From positions 559,001 to 623,000 of the forward strand of contig JAPDOI010000133.1 in NCBI GenBank assembly GCA_029168955.1: a DNA stretch of 64,000 bases, read 5' to 3'. Below are positions 10,636 through 22,303 of this stretch, piece by piece. The notes below the pieces were generated by a model that saw only the letters and a program-made list of their open reading frames with translations, did not search any database and was not told the DNA's origin. Each line of letters opens with the position of its first letter. Positions within the stretch are counted from its first letter, which is position 1. Source of the stretch: Aplectana chamaeleonis. Lineage: Eukaryota; Nematoda; Chromadorea; Rhabditida; Cosmocercidae. A program made the position numbers and the translations under genes.

Positions 10636-13600
10636 ATGATCCGCTTTCTGCTAGCCGTCGCTGTGAGTTTCTGTCAGATGTTTGTTGTCTGCCTCAAATT
10701 TTACTCCACTAGAGAAATTGGTAGAAACTTGAGAGAAGTGTATAAATTGTGCGGACAAAGCAAAACCAGTAGTCTCTGCAAGGCAACGGAGTGTATTGCC
10801 TAGGGCATGCCACAGACCCACTTCGTGCTCAATCGCTTTATTTCATCTCGACAGCACCCTCTGTGAACTTTTTTTTCCATTTTTTTTTCATAACAAGAGC
10901 TTAAATAAAAGAAACGGGTTGAATTCTGCGTGAGACCACAAAGGGTACACTTTAGGAGCGGTGACATCGGGTAAGGAAATAGTACATTTATCCAAGAGTG
11001 TTTAGTGTCACGACTGATTGTAAGATAAAGTGTGAAGTAGCAGACGTACCCATTCCTGATTTGCAGATAATAGTGCTCTTTCTGGAAGAGGCAGTACCTA
11101 CAGATCTGCATGTGGACTGCGGCCCCATTAATGGCATTGGTAGGTTCCAAGTCTAATGATAATTTCCTGAAAATCATGACATTTCTTTCGCCCTCACATT
11201 ATGTTAAGTATACATGTATACTCGAGCGCATCTCTGCCAAAGTTTGAGCCTTTTTTAATCTAGGACCTTCAATAAAGTGCAAAAATACGTACAGAAACCA
11301 GAGGAGCGCCCTGCTCCAACTGCATAACAGTTTTCGAAGAAAACTTGCCCTAGGAGAAGATGGCGTCGAAAACATTCCAAGGATGATGTACGGATTAGTA
11401 AGTTGCCTTTTATATTTCTAATGAGCAGAGTAAGCAGTAAGCAGGCTAGGGAAGAGAAGTGGATCGCAGGGCGCTCTACCACATGCTTTTCCTTTGTACC
11501 TGGGTGATGCCGGGACTCCCTAAATTCGACAATAAGCGTCAAAACTAGAGCTGAACGGGATTCGTGTTCAAGGAACTGAATAAGACTTGAGAAGACTGTG
11601 AGAAGTGGGCACATTGAAAAAGTAGTTTCTCGCAAGACTGGCCTTCAATAAATGAAATGCAGAAAGTAATCAAGTAATTCGTTGAGGAAAATAAATGGAC
11701 AGTCCACTCTCGAGAGTTTATGACGAGAAGGCAACAAAATATACACGAACCGAAAGGTAAATCAAATCAAAGAACGGGTAATGGAATGTGAACCAAACTC
11801 TTCATGCCAAACCGGATTAAAACGTAAGGGATTAGTGTAGCCGCCCTTTAAACGACACACAGCGTTGCCGAGAGCACGTAGCCAGCTTCGCCCTGAGCTC
11901 GATACAATTATACATTGCCAGTCTCTCTCAGGCACGAAGTAGCGCATAGCAATCGGGGGTGCAATCATTCGATCAATAGCCATCCTCCCATCGTTTTCAC
12001 GCGCGCAATTTTTCGCGCCAAGCAGCATCGCGCCTTTCCCCCATCTAGTGCTTGACGATATCTCTCATGGTAATCTATTCTCTCTCCTTCTTCTCTTGTG
12101 GTGAAATTGTCTCTTCTGGGGAGGCGAGCAGGATTGAGAGTTTCGTGAAGGGGTAAGGACGGGACATCACGGATAACTCGTTCCCCAGCCAAACCTAGCT
12201 AGGGGGCTGGGTCAGCCGTAACTCCGTTGAGACACTTTTTATGAGTGATCTCCACCACTCGCACGGCAATCATGAAAGGCGCCGACCTGTCCCAATCTTT
12301 TGGTAACACTCTGCATGCCGCCCCTGATCTTGCCAACTTGGGGTCACAAGTAGTTTGCGCATGGCATTGAGGTAAGTTGTTCTATCGAAAAAAAGTTGTT
12401 TACTTGTTTTTTTATTGCCTGTCACAGTCAGACATTATGCATCCCATTTCAGCATTACTATTGCGCTTACGAGCAGAAAGCCTATGAGATCCTCGTAAAA
12501 AATCTGCCATTGAATTACGTTGCCAACACCGTTTACAATTACTTTGAACTGTAAGTTATGGTGGCATTTATATCTCTGAACTTTGGCATTTGATACTAAG
12601 GAACTGTTACGCACCTCGTATCAAAATTTGTATGGGTTTTCATGTAAACACATTAGAAAAGAGGTATAGAGCAATTTTAAAGAGCTCTGTATTCCGTAGT
12701 TCGAAATGACCGAGTGTGTCTCTCACTTCTTAGCATCGTTATCAACAGATATATTTCGTCATGATCGACGTCCGCAACGGATCTCTCATAAAAACGAAGA
12801 GCTCTTCGCAAATGCGCTAGAATTTTTCTACACAGAGGGAGCAAAAACCGAAGAGGTTTTCTAAAAAAAGGGGGGGGGGTGGAGTCAGCTCAAAACTTTG
12901 CACTAAAGAAATAAAATTTCGTTCAATCCTGATCGTAATGGGAGAAAGCATAAAATTATTACTAACCTGGTCAGATTTCATGTTTGAAAAATCCCTGAGA
13001 GGCGGCGCGTTCCCTCCCCGTTTTCGGGACCTCATAGCTTCCAGAGTGCAGTGTGACGAAAACATTGCTTCAAAGCCTTGATTGATCATCCTATATCCAT
13101 CCATATTAACTTGCTTCCATATTTGTTTTTTCCTTTCCTGATCATTTCGAAGTATTCGTCATTTACGCATTGTCAAATCTGCACAAACGAAATCAGAAAC
13201 CAAAAATTTCGCTGGTCCCTTACTCGAACTATTTTTACCCCATTTTGTACGATAGGAAAACTTCGGATGTTCGAACTTCTAAAATAGCGAAAGTGGGAGT
13301 TTTTTTTATCTGCACATCAGTGCAACTAATATCCCTAACGCTTGAACGCACTGCGAAGATTGAAAAACGCTTAATGTTCAGAAGCAAGACATCCAGGGGA
13401 AACCTAAGATGGCTTAGGGTTGACTGAGTATATTTATCGACTGTGGAGATTGGCGCTTCAACTCTGGGAAATGTGAAATTTGGTTTCGGCGAGGTGGAAG
13501 GGTTGACTGAGTATCAGTTTTTTTGTTGTTGATGGAGCTTGATTTGGCTGCGAAAGCGGGAGTCATGCCTCTCATTGGTTTTTTTGTGCTGTTTTCTTAA

Positions 13601-14993
13601 TTCGAGGTGAAGTCGTTGTTTGGATCTTCCCGTGTTCAGGCCATTGCACAATTATTATCTCGATTTTAATTCCTGTTGGATAGCTCCTATTTCACCGTTG
13701 TTCCTGTTGTATGTATAACGTCGGCATGGATCCGGAAGAGACTTCGCGTTCACTGTTGGAGGTTGGCGCAAACTCGGTGCACCTATGTTATAACATATGG
13801 CACCGAGTCTGAGTCAACCTACAATGGGGAACGCGAAGTCTCCTCAGGATCCATGCCGTTTTCGATTTAGTGTGACGCATGGACCAGGTTGCTGGCCGTG
13901 GGAGGTTGGCGGTCTTATTGGAGAATAGAGTTTCGATTCTCACGGGGTGATCTACCGTCGCAGCCCAGTCCATTCATCAGACTAAAATTATTATGCGAAC
14001 TCTACTGTGGTGAGAAAAAATAATTGCCGTCCCCTTATTTCGATTGGTAGTTCAAACATCCTCAGTACTATCGTTCTCGGAGCCGAATTCCGGGCCGCAA
14101 TTGCGGACTGCGTCTGCTGCATCATGCGTTACGTGATAATCGTGCTGGGAGAAAGGTGAATTGTGCCTGGACCAAGTGGTCCCAGCACGATTATCACGTG
14201 TCGCATGATGAAACAGCCGTAGTCGGCAAATGCAGACCGAACTCGGGCCCCGAGAACAACTGTATATGTTGGGCTGACATCCACGAAAACAGCATTTGAT
14301 TTTTCAGCGGTTTCTTAGCGTGGTTTTAGAAAATACGCTGAGTGTAAACTATACGTGGGTCTTGAAAGTTTTGTTGTAGAGTCTCATAATTTAGGACAAG
14401 TTCGCAATTTTTGGCTCTGCAAAGGTTAAAGAAATCCTTCTTTGCGGTGGCTGTTAAGAAATGGCTGGAGAGGAACGGAGCGAGCACCCTTTACCTTCAA
14501 AATGTAAGATCACGCTCGTTTCAGCGACATGGTGCTATATAAGGCCTATATGACACCAGGAGTAATCGGAGTACGGGGCAGAATTTATCCCTCTGTCGGC
14601 CGGTCGGCGGAAATCTCTCCAGCCTTCGAGTTGTGGCTGATTGGCCGACGAAGGGGTAAACCCAGCCTCGTACTTCCTTCTCCCCTGTACCCATCACGTT
14701 GCAGATTATGCACCCATGGAGGCGCTGGTTTGGTTGCGCCACGCATATTGAAAATCAGCGAAAAATCAGATTCCTCTGTCTCTACAAAGAGGATAGGTTA
14801 GTTCTGAAATTATTCCATCCATTCATACCTACTATCTAATCTGTCCCAATTCAGATACAAATTCGACGAACTACTCCCGGCACCATCAGGAAAACCGTGC
14901 GAGAAGGATGAAGACTGTACGCATTACTCCGGCTCCAAGTGCAGCAATAGTCTCTGTTTCTCCCCAATGCCAGATCCATTCACAATACACTAA
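10636..14993 (+). CDS. Secreted CAP-superfamily (SCP/TAPS-like) protein, copy A
   Basis: Seven exons are in frame with GT-AG introns: 10636-10662, 11067-11139, 11264-11397, 12453-12550, 14395-14503, 14705-14796 and 14855-14993. Together they give 223 aa. Exons 1-2 encode a signal peptide (MIRFLLAVA joined to a hydrophobic IIVLFLEEA). Exon 3 carries the CAP helix motif LLQLHNSFRRKLALG and exon 4 the YYCAYEQKAYEIL helix. Exon 6 has the FGCA...CLYK strand pair typical of the CAP core. Exon 7 is a cysteine-rich tail (CEKDEDCTHYSGSKC...LC) like the hinge of nematode ASP proteins. The usual CAP GHYTQ and GEN motifs are not found, so the sandwich is short. CAP proteins are secreted and are often expanded in parasitic nematodes; their role is not deducible here. 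Exon order, phases and lengths match the tandem copy at 17200-19703. Confidence 0.88.
13726..13862. repeat. Hairpin MITE in CAP gene A intron 4
   Basis: Inverted arms GGCATGGATCC...GAGACTTCGCGTTC and GAACGCGAAGTCTC...GGATCCATGCC flank a short loop that contains GGCGCAAACTCGGTGCA and its partner GCACCGAGT. A related, more decayed copy lies at 16720-16850. No ORF is present. Confidence 0.75.
14070..14265. repeat. Hairpin MITE with CAATTGCGGAC terminal repeats
   Basis: A long inverted repeat carries outer arms containing CCGCAATTGCGGACTGCG and their complement. The inner arms are TACGTGATAATCGTGCTGGGA and TCCCAGCACGATTATCACGTG. It is related to the element at 62643-62832 and, through its outer arms, to those at 33706-33985 and 41063-41338. 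Confidence 0.75.
14555..14700. repeat. Short hairpin element in CAP gene A intron 5
   Basis: The arm TTTATCCCTCTGTCGGCC pairs with GGCCGACGAAGGGGTAAA, and the flanking GAGTACGGGG pairs imperfectly with CCTCGTACTTC. Copy B has only an 82-base intron at this position, so the hairpin is an insertion specific to copy A. Confidence 0.6.
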
Positions 14994-15059
14994 GAGATCC
15001 TATCTGATAGTGAGAGCTCCTTGCCTCACTATACTTTCTCAACACGGATATTTTTTCCG

Positions 15060-15065
15060 AATAAA
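15060..15065 (+). terminator. Poly(A) signal of CAP gene A
   Basis: A canonical AATAAA lies 67 bases after the stop codon of copy A and is followed by T-rich sequence. No equally good signal follows copy B. Confidence 0.6.
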
Positions 15066-17199
15066 GTCTTTGGTATTTATCACATTTTTACGATTTATTG
15101 TGACATTCTGCCATGCCCACTGTGTCTTTCAATCCACATAACACTGTTTATGATCGCAGGTCAAGGTTTGAAAGGGATACAGCCGTGTCGGTGTGGGTAA
15201 CAACTGGGACCTGAAAGGGAACAAGTAGAACAATGCTATTTTCCTACAGACAATTCTCAGCCTTTAGAAGGGCGTTTGGCCCTTTTTTCCAACGTTGCTA
15301 TGCTTTTGAGAGCTATCACAGTTGATTCTCATCTGAAACCCAAAAACGAGAGGTGGTAATAAACAAGCCACAACTCGCCGTTAGTTACCGTGATCAGCCA
15401 GCGAAAATCAGAGAGAAATCATGTGTCTAACCGGCACACAGTCCTCGAATCAACTTAAAGATTATGCTCTTCACCCTTCCCTGCTTCAATATCCTACCAC
15501 ACAGCTCATGCCGAAACTAACCTTCTGTATCGTTCTTATATGCAAACATGAACTCACCAAACTCTATCACGAACTCATCAAGAAGCTTCGAATAATTCGC
15601 GAACACCTGTATCGATGAATAGTGAACCAGACAAGGCGTTGGATTGCCAGTTTTCTGTATATTACAACAAACGCACAGAAACTGATCAATCAGTACCATG
15701 GTTCTCTCATTCTAAACAACCTATCGGTACCCCTCCCATTTACAAGAAGAACTGGCAGAACTATGATGTGCCACTTATTGTTAGAGGAAAAAGTCTACGA
15801 GAGGACTTCTCTGTCTGACTCGCAATCGTCAGCCGCTTCACTCCTCAACCCACAGATCTGCTGGTTTGTATGTAAGAATCCATGTTTGAGATAGCGACTT
15901 AGCATTTTGAACACGGAGGTTAACGTCCTGGTACCGTTGTGGTTTCTGGCGCCATGTTTGACTTTCCATGTACTTCTGCATAGTATTAGACCGGTAGTTT
16001 ATGCTCTGCTTGAAGTTTATATGAGGTTGATATACAAAGTTTGGTGGCTAACGCTTCGACTATATCGCCTTCTTCAGAGCCTGAAAAAACAAAAACCTTC
16101 CAGTTCACATAAACTTTGAGAACAATCTTTTGCTCCGCGTAATAAAGCCAGAGACACTAGCAAAGTTCCACCTTTTCATGAGCTAAATGCGAGAGATCAG
16201 CAATGTAGACGAGATTTGTACCACGACGGGCAGCCAAGCTTTCCAGTTCAGGTGATGCGCTAGAAGTTCACGTCTACCCTGGAGGATAACACTCTTCCAG
16301 CCTTCAATTATCGAGGGCATATGCAACACCTAGAGCACACAAAGTGACGAAGAGAACACTTCACACTCCATTTAATGGCCGTCAAGTATTCAACGGATCC
16401 AGTACTCGGAGGTAACAAATGTGATTGAGCTTTCCGTTTGGAGACTTGTGGGAGGGGGGGGGTGCAACTATTATTGGCTGCGCCGAACAAAGTACATTCA
16501 GAATTGCACTGTTGTGTCTTTAGCTCTCGATGTGGAGTGGAGAAACATATGATAGAAGCAGGAGTTTACCGTGAAGAACCAACGATAATAATGACAGCCA
16601 CAACCTGCTTCTATACAACTTGACTAGTCCTTCTAGAACACTCTATACACAGGGAAAAGGTTACAGAACACGAAATAGTACATGCAGTCGGCACGGATCG
16701 CACAGATGCTTTGCATCCTTCATTGTGCGTAGGCGCACACTCGGTGCACGTTTTCTATAACATGAGCGCACCGAGTTTGCACCAATGCTTAATAAGGAAC
16801 GCAAAGTACCAGTGGGATTCGTGTACTGGGTACAATGAAAAGAGCACAGAGAAAAGAACATTCTAGAAAGTTTCGGACTATCGATCACTCAGTGAGTTTT
16901 TCCCGTATCCAACAATTAACATTTTGCTGAAAGGGAAATTAACATGGTAACTGACACTGTGTACTAGAAGTCCAATCCAGTTTCAAAGGCACTCTGGAGC
17001 TGAATAAAATAAGATTCATAGAGACTAGTACTCACCCCCCCCCCAACATTATGAAATCTCTCACAATACCTGTTCATTCAAAGCTCATATTGCCAGGGTT
17101 CTCCTGCGTACTTTCACAATGAAGTGCTTGAGTGCTCTATGGCTATAAAAAAAGGCATGCCAGTTGAATCGTGCATCAATTTATCGTGGTGGTGCTTCG
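15066..17199. other. Intergenic between CAP genes A and B
   Basis: Only short ORFs on both strands occur here and none shows recognisable domains. A decayed copy of the 13726 hairpin lies at 16720-16850. There are short homopolymer C and G runs near 16450 and 17035. I see no RNA gene. Confidence 0.4.
16720..16850. repeat. Decayed hairpin MITE
   Basis: It shares GGCGCA.ACTCGGTGCA, TATAACAT and GCACCGAGT with the element at 13726-13862, and retains a GGAACGCAAAGT motif. The termini are poorly preserved. Confidence 0.5.
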
Positions 17200-19703
17200 A
17201 TGATCCGCCTTCTACTAACTGTTGCTGTGAGTTTCTATCCAACGAATTCGGCAATTGTGGTTTCGGCGGTCCCGAATTTTCCATCCTTATAATTTCGTGC
17301 GAGTACTGCTCATCTGCATCGAAAACTGGAACTTCATAAATTAGAATAAGATGAATGCAGTAACTTACGCAAGAGCTCTCTCGATCATATTAGGACCCAC
17401 CAGAGAATAACGTTGCTTTGGAAATGGTGAAGAAATACTCTGGGACACGAGCGCTAACACGGCGGCTAACGAGGTGCCAGGAGCGAGATTCATCGGGGTC
17501 ATTCGGATTCGATCAATATCGAATACATCTGCCCCGTCTCTGCTATTTATGGTGTGCGGTACGTGACCGTAAATTCTTTTGGCTAGCCTGAGCCCGTAAA
17601 CAGATTTCGAAATCATTTTGCGCGCAAAATCTCACTCTAATCAATTCGAAACAATTTGGCGCCTCATCGCGTGCAGCAAAACTCAAAAGTTTTCGGCTAA
17701 TGCCTCGGCTGCGTGCTGTAAGTCTTTTTATTATCTGCTTATTTCATTAAATCCCCATCATAGTCGGTCGATAAGCACTTACAACATGCGAATCGGGTGT
17801 AAAGAAGAAGTCCTTTGTGGTCGGACTGAGCAAGCCTGTGCCGTCCGTGGCCCTCCCGGTCGATACGCATGTATTGCTCACTCACAACGGAAGTGCTCAG
17901 AGGGTTGGGGGGTGGAGCGCATTTGTAAAAACAAATTGTAATCAGCATCTCTGGGGCAATGCATACAGTAATCTCTCGAAAATCAGTAAACGGACTCCAT
18001 AGTCGTGTTCAGCACCCAAAATTATCCCCTTCCCTCGCGACAAAGTTTGGCTGAAAGCACATTTTTCGAACTTTGAACAGAGCAACAGCGCTCGAGTTTT
18101 TTTTTCCCCTCGTGAATACATAGGCTGTTGAGCTAGGCCGTTTTCCGGTTGTCAATTCGACGCTATTCGAATATGTTCAAATCTATTCAAAATTCGGACC
18201 CCGAAAAAAGAGTCATTCGGAGCTATTCGAAATTTGAAAATCAAAATAGGGTCACTCGGCTCCCTTGAACATTCTTTCATTCCGTATGGAGCACAACTAT
18301 ACTGCCTAATACAAAGAAATGCATCTAGAACAGTAAAATTATGTTCCCTTGTTCATTTACAGGTAATATTATCGTTCTTGGACGAGGTAATATCCTCGGA
18401 CCTACATGTGGACTATGGTAACATCAATGGTATTGGTGGGTTTCATTAACCTTCTCTCATACATTCATTCATACATAATTAAGTACATCACCTGCGAGGG
18501 TTTCTTCTAATTAAGGGCCACCAGCTAGGTGCAGACATACAAGCAACGCCCAAAGAATCCTGCTGCTCAAACTCCATAATGACTATCGAAGAAAACTTGC
18601 CCTCGGAACGGATGGATTCGAAAACAAAGCGAGGATGATGTATGGTTTAGTGAGTTTTCGTCCATCCTCTTAATCATTCTGCATAAATTATGTCTCCAAA
18701 ATGGCAATGGATTGCCGAAAATGGTCTCTGTTTATAATCTGTAACTTTGCATGCCTTTGCGTGTGACAGAGTCTCAAAAAAGGACTTTTTCCGCGCTCTC
18801 GAAAGCGCGGATTTGATTGTAACGGGGTAAACTTCTAACTTTGAAACTTTAATCCGCATATTCCAGCGTTACGACTGCGCATACGAGAAAAAAGCCGGCG
18901 AGGTTCTCGCCAGGAACTTGCCGTTGAACTATATAGCCAATACTGTTCACAACTACTTTGAAATGTATGTTTCTTCTGAGATACATATTTCCTAGTTGAC
19001 ACTATTTCAATGAGAACTAACTCTTATGTGTGATATATGTGAAAGGCACACTTATTATGAGGTTAACAACTATCTAAAGCTGTCAATGGAAACCAGCATC
19101 ACCTTCTGCGACCTCTGGTTTTTATCTAAAACCTTTCAACTTTTCGCTGTGTGTGCCTAAGGAAGGAGCCTCCATCCACCCGACACGGAGCCTAGCCAAG
19201 TAATTTAGGTCAAGCTTACAATACCTCGCCCTACTGAGGCAGAAGGGAAACTTCTTCGCCAAGGCTGTCAACCATTGGTTGCGTCGGAACGGAAAAGACA
19301 CACATTCACTTCAAAAGGTGGAGTTTCTCGTTATTTACCATACAAGCGATGGGTGGATCATACCTATATGAAAGAGGCAGATATGATATAACTTTACAGC
19401 TCATGTACCCGTGGAGGCGATTGTTCGGGTGCGCTATGCAGGTTGCAGATCAGCGGAAAATAAGATTTCTCTGTCTCTACAAAGAAGATCGGTCAGTTTG
19501 CCAAGAATCAGCGGATGCTCGACTGTTTACGCCCGTCCATGCTTACTGAACTGTCCTAATTCAGCTATAAATTTGGCGAACTGCTTCCTGGACCGTCTGG
19601 AAAACCCTGCGAAAAAGATGGAGACTGCACACATTACTCTGGCTCGACATGCATCAATAGTCTCTGCTTCGCTCCAAAGCCTGATCCTTTCACAATTCAC
19701 TGA
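17200..19703 (+). CDS. Secreted CAP-superfamily (SCP/TAPS-like) protein, copy B
   Basis: Seven exons encode 220 aa: 17200-17226, 18363-18435, 18525-18649, 18867-18964, 19209-19317, 19400-19491 and 19565-19703. All phases are consistent, and six of the seven exon lengths equal those of copy A (exon 3 is 9 bases shorter). The signal peptide is split over exons 1-2 (MIRLLLTVA, then VILSFLDEV). Core motifs are LLLKLHNDYRRKLALG, RYDCAYEKKAGEVLARN, FFAKAVNHWLRRNGKD and LFGCAMQ...RFLCLYKED. The tail is CEKDGDCTHYSGSTC. The GHYTQ segment normally present in CAP folds is absent here too, which makes this a family trait rather than damage. The two genes clearly arose by tandem duplication. A secreted role is inferred; no target can be named. 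Confidence 0.88.
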
Positions 19704-21483
19704 ATGTCATTTGGCATACATGGGCTTTTCCAGTTTGTTGTTTTTCTCATGAAGATATTCACAAAATTTTAAATTTGTTGTAAAACGCTTATACACACAT
19801 TTAAAGAACTCAAAATCGCTCCGCTATGATACGATTATGACACAAGTTCTGCTACCAGATTTTGAGGATTTGATAGGCCACTTTTTGTTTCCTTTAGGGT
19901 TCAATGCGGGTTAATGGATAGATATGAGACTGCAGCTTGTCCGATAAGCCTCCAGGCAAATCGAAGAAATGAGGAGCCTAAACAGGAGAGGAAAACTAAC
20001 AAAATAGATCGACAAAGAGCGGACCACCCCCAGCAGACCTAGCGAAGAGATTCCTGAAGTGGCATGCATGAATGCGGAGGCTGGTGTGGGGGCGCGCCGT
20101 TCGCGTTACAATTTGAACTCAAAATCGTGCGCGTGCGTGCAGCGTTTCGCTCCCTGTCTCTCGCCTCCGGTTCATGCATGCTACCCCTAAATTACTTCTC
20201 TTCCATATCAGTTTGAAACTCTCTTAAAGATTAAAGTTTAGTGTCAGTTTAAAACTCTCTTAAAGTTTAAGGTAGAGTTTGAAACTCTTTAAGTCTTTCT
20301 CAACAACTTGATCTCTCCGCCGTTTGTTTTCTCACGTTTACGTTTCCCTTGTGGCCTGGTAATGATGCTTTCCTGATTGGGTCGTCAATAACTGTAGTTT
20401 ATTATTCTGAGGTGTTAGATCTGAAAGTGTTTTGCTTGCGTACCGGTACAAAAAGATTGTGTGGTTATTGTGAGCTGTGCACATTTGCCGAGCATCGTAC
20501 ATTCATGATTGCGCATTGCGTTATCACTCAGCTGAAATGAGAACTAGCATGATGCACTTGTAGTTCAAACCTATTTCACACGTTCTCTGCAGTTTCGTTA
20601 TTTGAATTCATGGACGTATCCCTCCATTGTGAATTCCTCAATCGGCACTTGACTAGCATACACTGAAATCGCTCCAAATATCGTGTTGTTAGAGAATACC
20701 ACCCCACGTAAAGTCCAGGACATGATTGAGTGAAATCCCATAGAGAATGCTATATCAATTACAATTAAGTAGCAAGTGGAATTGAATCGCCTGGAAACGA
20801 ATTCTCTTGGTTTAGGAGCTCGGATTCTACAGATTGACATTAATCAGGAGTGGAGAATTGAATAAGAGCTAATTGTAGCTGTTTCGCAGCATTTTTCAGG
20901 ATTCCTTCTTCACTGTTGAAACAGCCAAGCCCTAAACCTTCGTTTTCTGGTAAGAACTCGAAAACGATTTTTATCATGTACACTGCCTTCAAAGGAAGAA
21001 AACTCCCACCTGTAGTAGGCCATGACATTGATGCAGAATCGCGGCAAGAATGAGATGCCCGTGAACGAGCATCCACAAGATTTTATCACTGATAAGGCAG
21101 CATGTTTGGAAGGGAAAACGGGAGAAGCAGCTTATAGTCACTCTACCTTTCATGATATGGAAAAAAGGAACGCAGACCTTCAAGAAACCGGACCAGAAGT
21201 TGTGAATGACTGTCTCCATTGTAATCTTGGGAGCGGTGATCCTTCCATCTGGGCATCAAAGTTTGGTAATCGTAGTCTTGCGGGTAGCGAAAACGCGTCG
21301 TGCGCGGTGAACTCGCCTTATCCTACTAACTATATTTGGTTTGGTGTGTGTATGTGTGTGACTTTGAACGGAAATTAGTCATTACCACCCGTCATTAACA
21401 ATTTACACCCGGTTGTCTCACACACTGTCCACGCCTGCAGCCTTGGTGATTGACCTCCTGTGTCAATGGGCAAACATTCTACT
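19704..21483. other. Intergenic downstream of CAP gene B
   Basis: No gene is supported. Three copies of a short GTTTRAAACTCTCTTAAAG motif occur between 20210 and 20300. The stretch at 19835-19915 shares ATGA.ACAAGTTCTGCTAC.AGATTTTGAGGATTTGA with 23390-23460, marking a dispersed repeat. A + strand ORF at 21022-21378 has unbiased composition and no recognisable domain. Confidence 0.4.
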
Positions 21484-21517
21484 TATAGCTGGATTCCTGA
21501 GCTTCATATCAATGTTA

Positions 21518-21878
21518 TAAATAGAAATAAATTGAAGCTCTATTCGTTATGTGGAGACAGTTAATTATCCACCACTTTATCCGCAACGTTTCGGGTCATA
21601 GACCCATCATCTGGCGGCTAAAATTCAATCATATGGCAGCGAAACAAACATATATAATTAGGGATCTGACCTACGGCTGCGCGGTAGGGGTGGATGAGAG
21701 GGTGGTGGCGGGTAGGGTCTTCTTGGAACGGCCGGCTCAACCACAGCACAGACGACAAATGGTGGGAGGACCGTCAAATGTCGTTAATCAGTGAGGTCAG
21801 ATCGGAGTGTAAGCATCTTCAGCGCGTCCTTCATTTCTTCCCGGTTGTTCATCGGTGGTGAATGCAACCGTATCTCCG
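21518..21878 (+). repeat. Left inverted terminal repeat of the Penelope-like element
   Basis: It is almost the exact reverse complement of 22223-22581; a few substitutions are visible (for example CGGCCGGCTC versus CGGCTGGCTC). It contains a hammerhead-like motif on the - strand. The outer boundary begins TAAATAGAAATAAATTGAAG. Confidence 0.9.
21581..21617 (-). ncRNA. Hammerhead-ribozyme-like motif (left arm)
   Basis: Read on the - strand, it has a CCGC/GCGG stem I, a core CAGATGA, stem II GGGTC-TAT-GACCC, then GAAAC and a GTT cleavage-site equivalent. This is the layout of the minimal hammerheads reported in Penelope-like elements. The core deviates from CTGATGA at one base and has one extra T before stem II. 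Catalytic activity is not demonstrated. Confidence 0.5.
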
Positions 21879-22303
21879 TACCGTACCTCTTAACTTCATC
21901 TAGACCTTACGAAAGCCGTTGTGGGCGTACCGGTTGCAGATATTGCACTGCAGATCTACAAATATGCCAAGCACGGAATGTGGTCTACAAGGTCACCTGC
22001 CTGGGCTGTGGAGAATTTTATATTGGCGAGACTGGTAGGCCTCTTCACAAGAGGCTGGATGAACATATGCGGGCCCTGAGATCACCGTCCTCGTATCTCA
22101 ACAGTGCGTTCTCCAAGCATCGGACATCACGGCATGCGTATGAAGCCGCGCCAGAAATGAGAGCAAGCATACTGTATAAAAACATTTCTGATACGGCCGA
22201 AAAGAAAGATAAAGGAAGCTCTGGAGATACGGTTGCATTCACCACCGATGAACAACCGGGAAGAAATGAAGGACGCGCTGAAGATGCTTACACTCCGATC
22301 TGA
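21791..22303 (+). CDS. GIY-YIG endonuclease domain ORF of the Penelope-like element
   Basis: This 170-codon ORF starts inside the left arm and ends inside the right arm. Its centre has a CRYC...C zinc-binding lead, NVVYKVTCLGCGEFYIGETGR (the GIY and YIG strands), then PLHKRLDEHMRAL with the conserved Arg and the following acidic His motif. This is the C-terminal endonuclease seen in Penelope-like retroelements. There is no upstream reverse transcriptase. The ends of the ORF merely read the repeat arms, so only about residues 45-105 are likely to be a genuine domain. It may be a fossil fragment or a retained recognition sequence. Confidence 0.75.
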   Translation: MRSDRSVSIFSASFISSRLFIGGECNRISVPYLLTSSRPYESRCGRTGCRYCTADLQICQARNVVYKVTCLGCGEFYIGETGRPLHKRLDEHMRALRSPSSYLNSAFSKHRTSRHAYEAAPEMRASILYKNISDTAEKKDKGSSGDTVAFTTDEQPGRNEGRAEDAYTPI

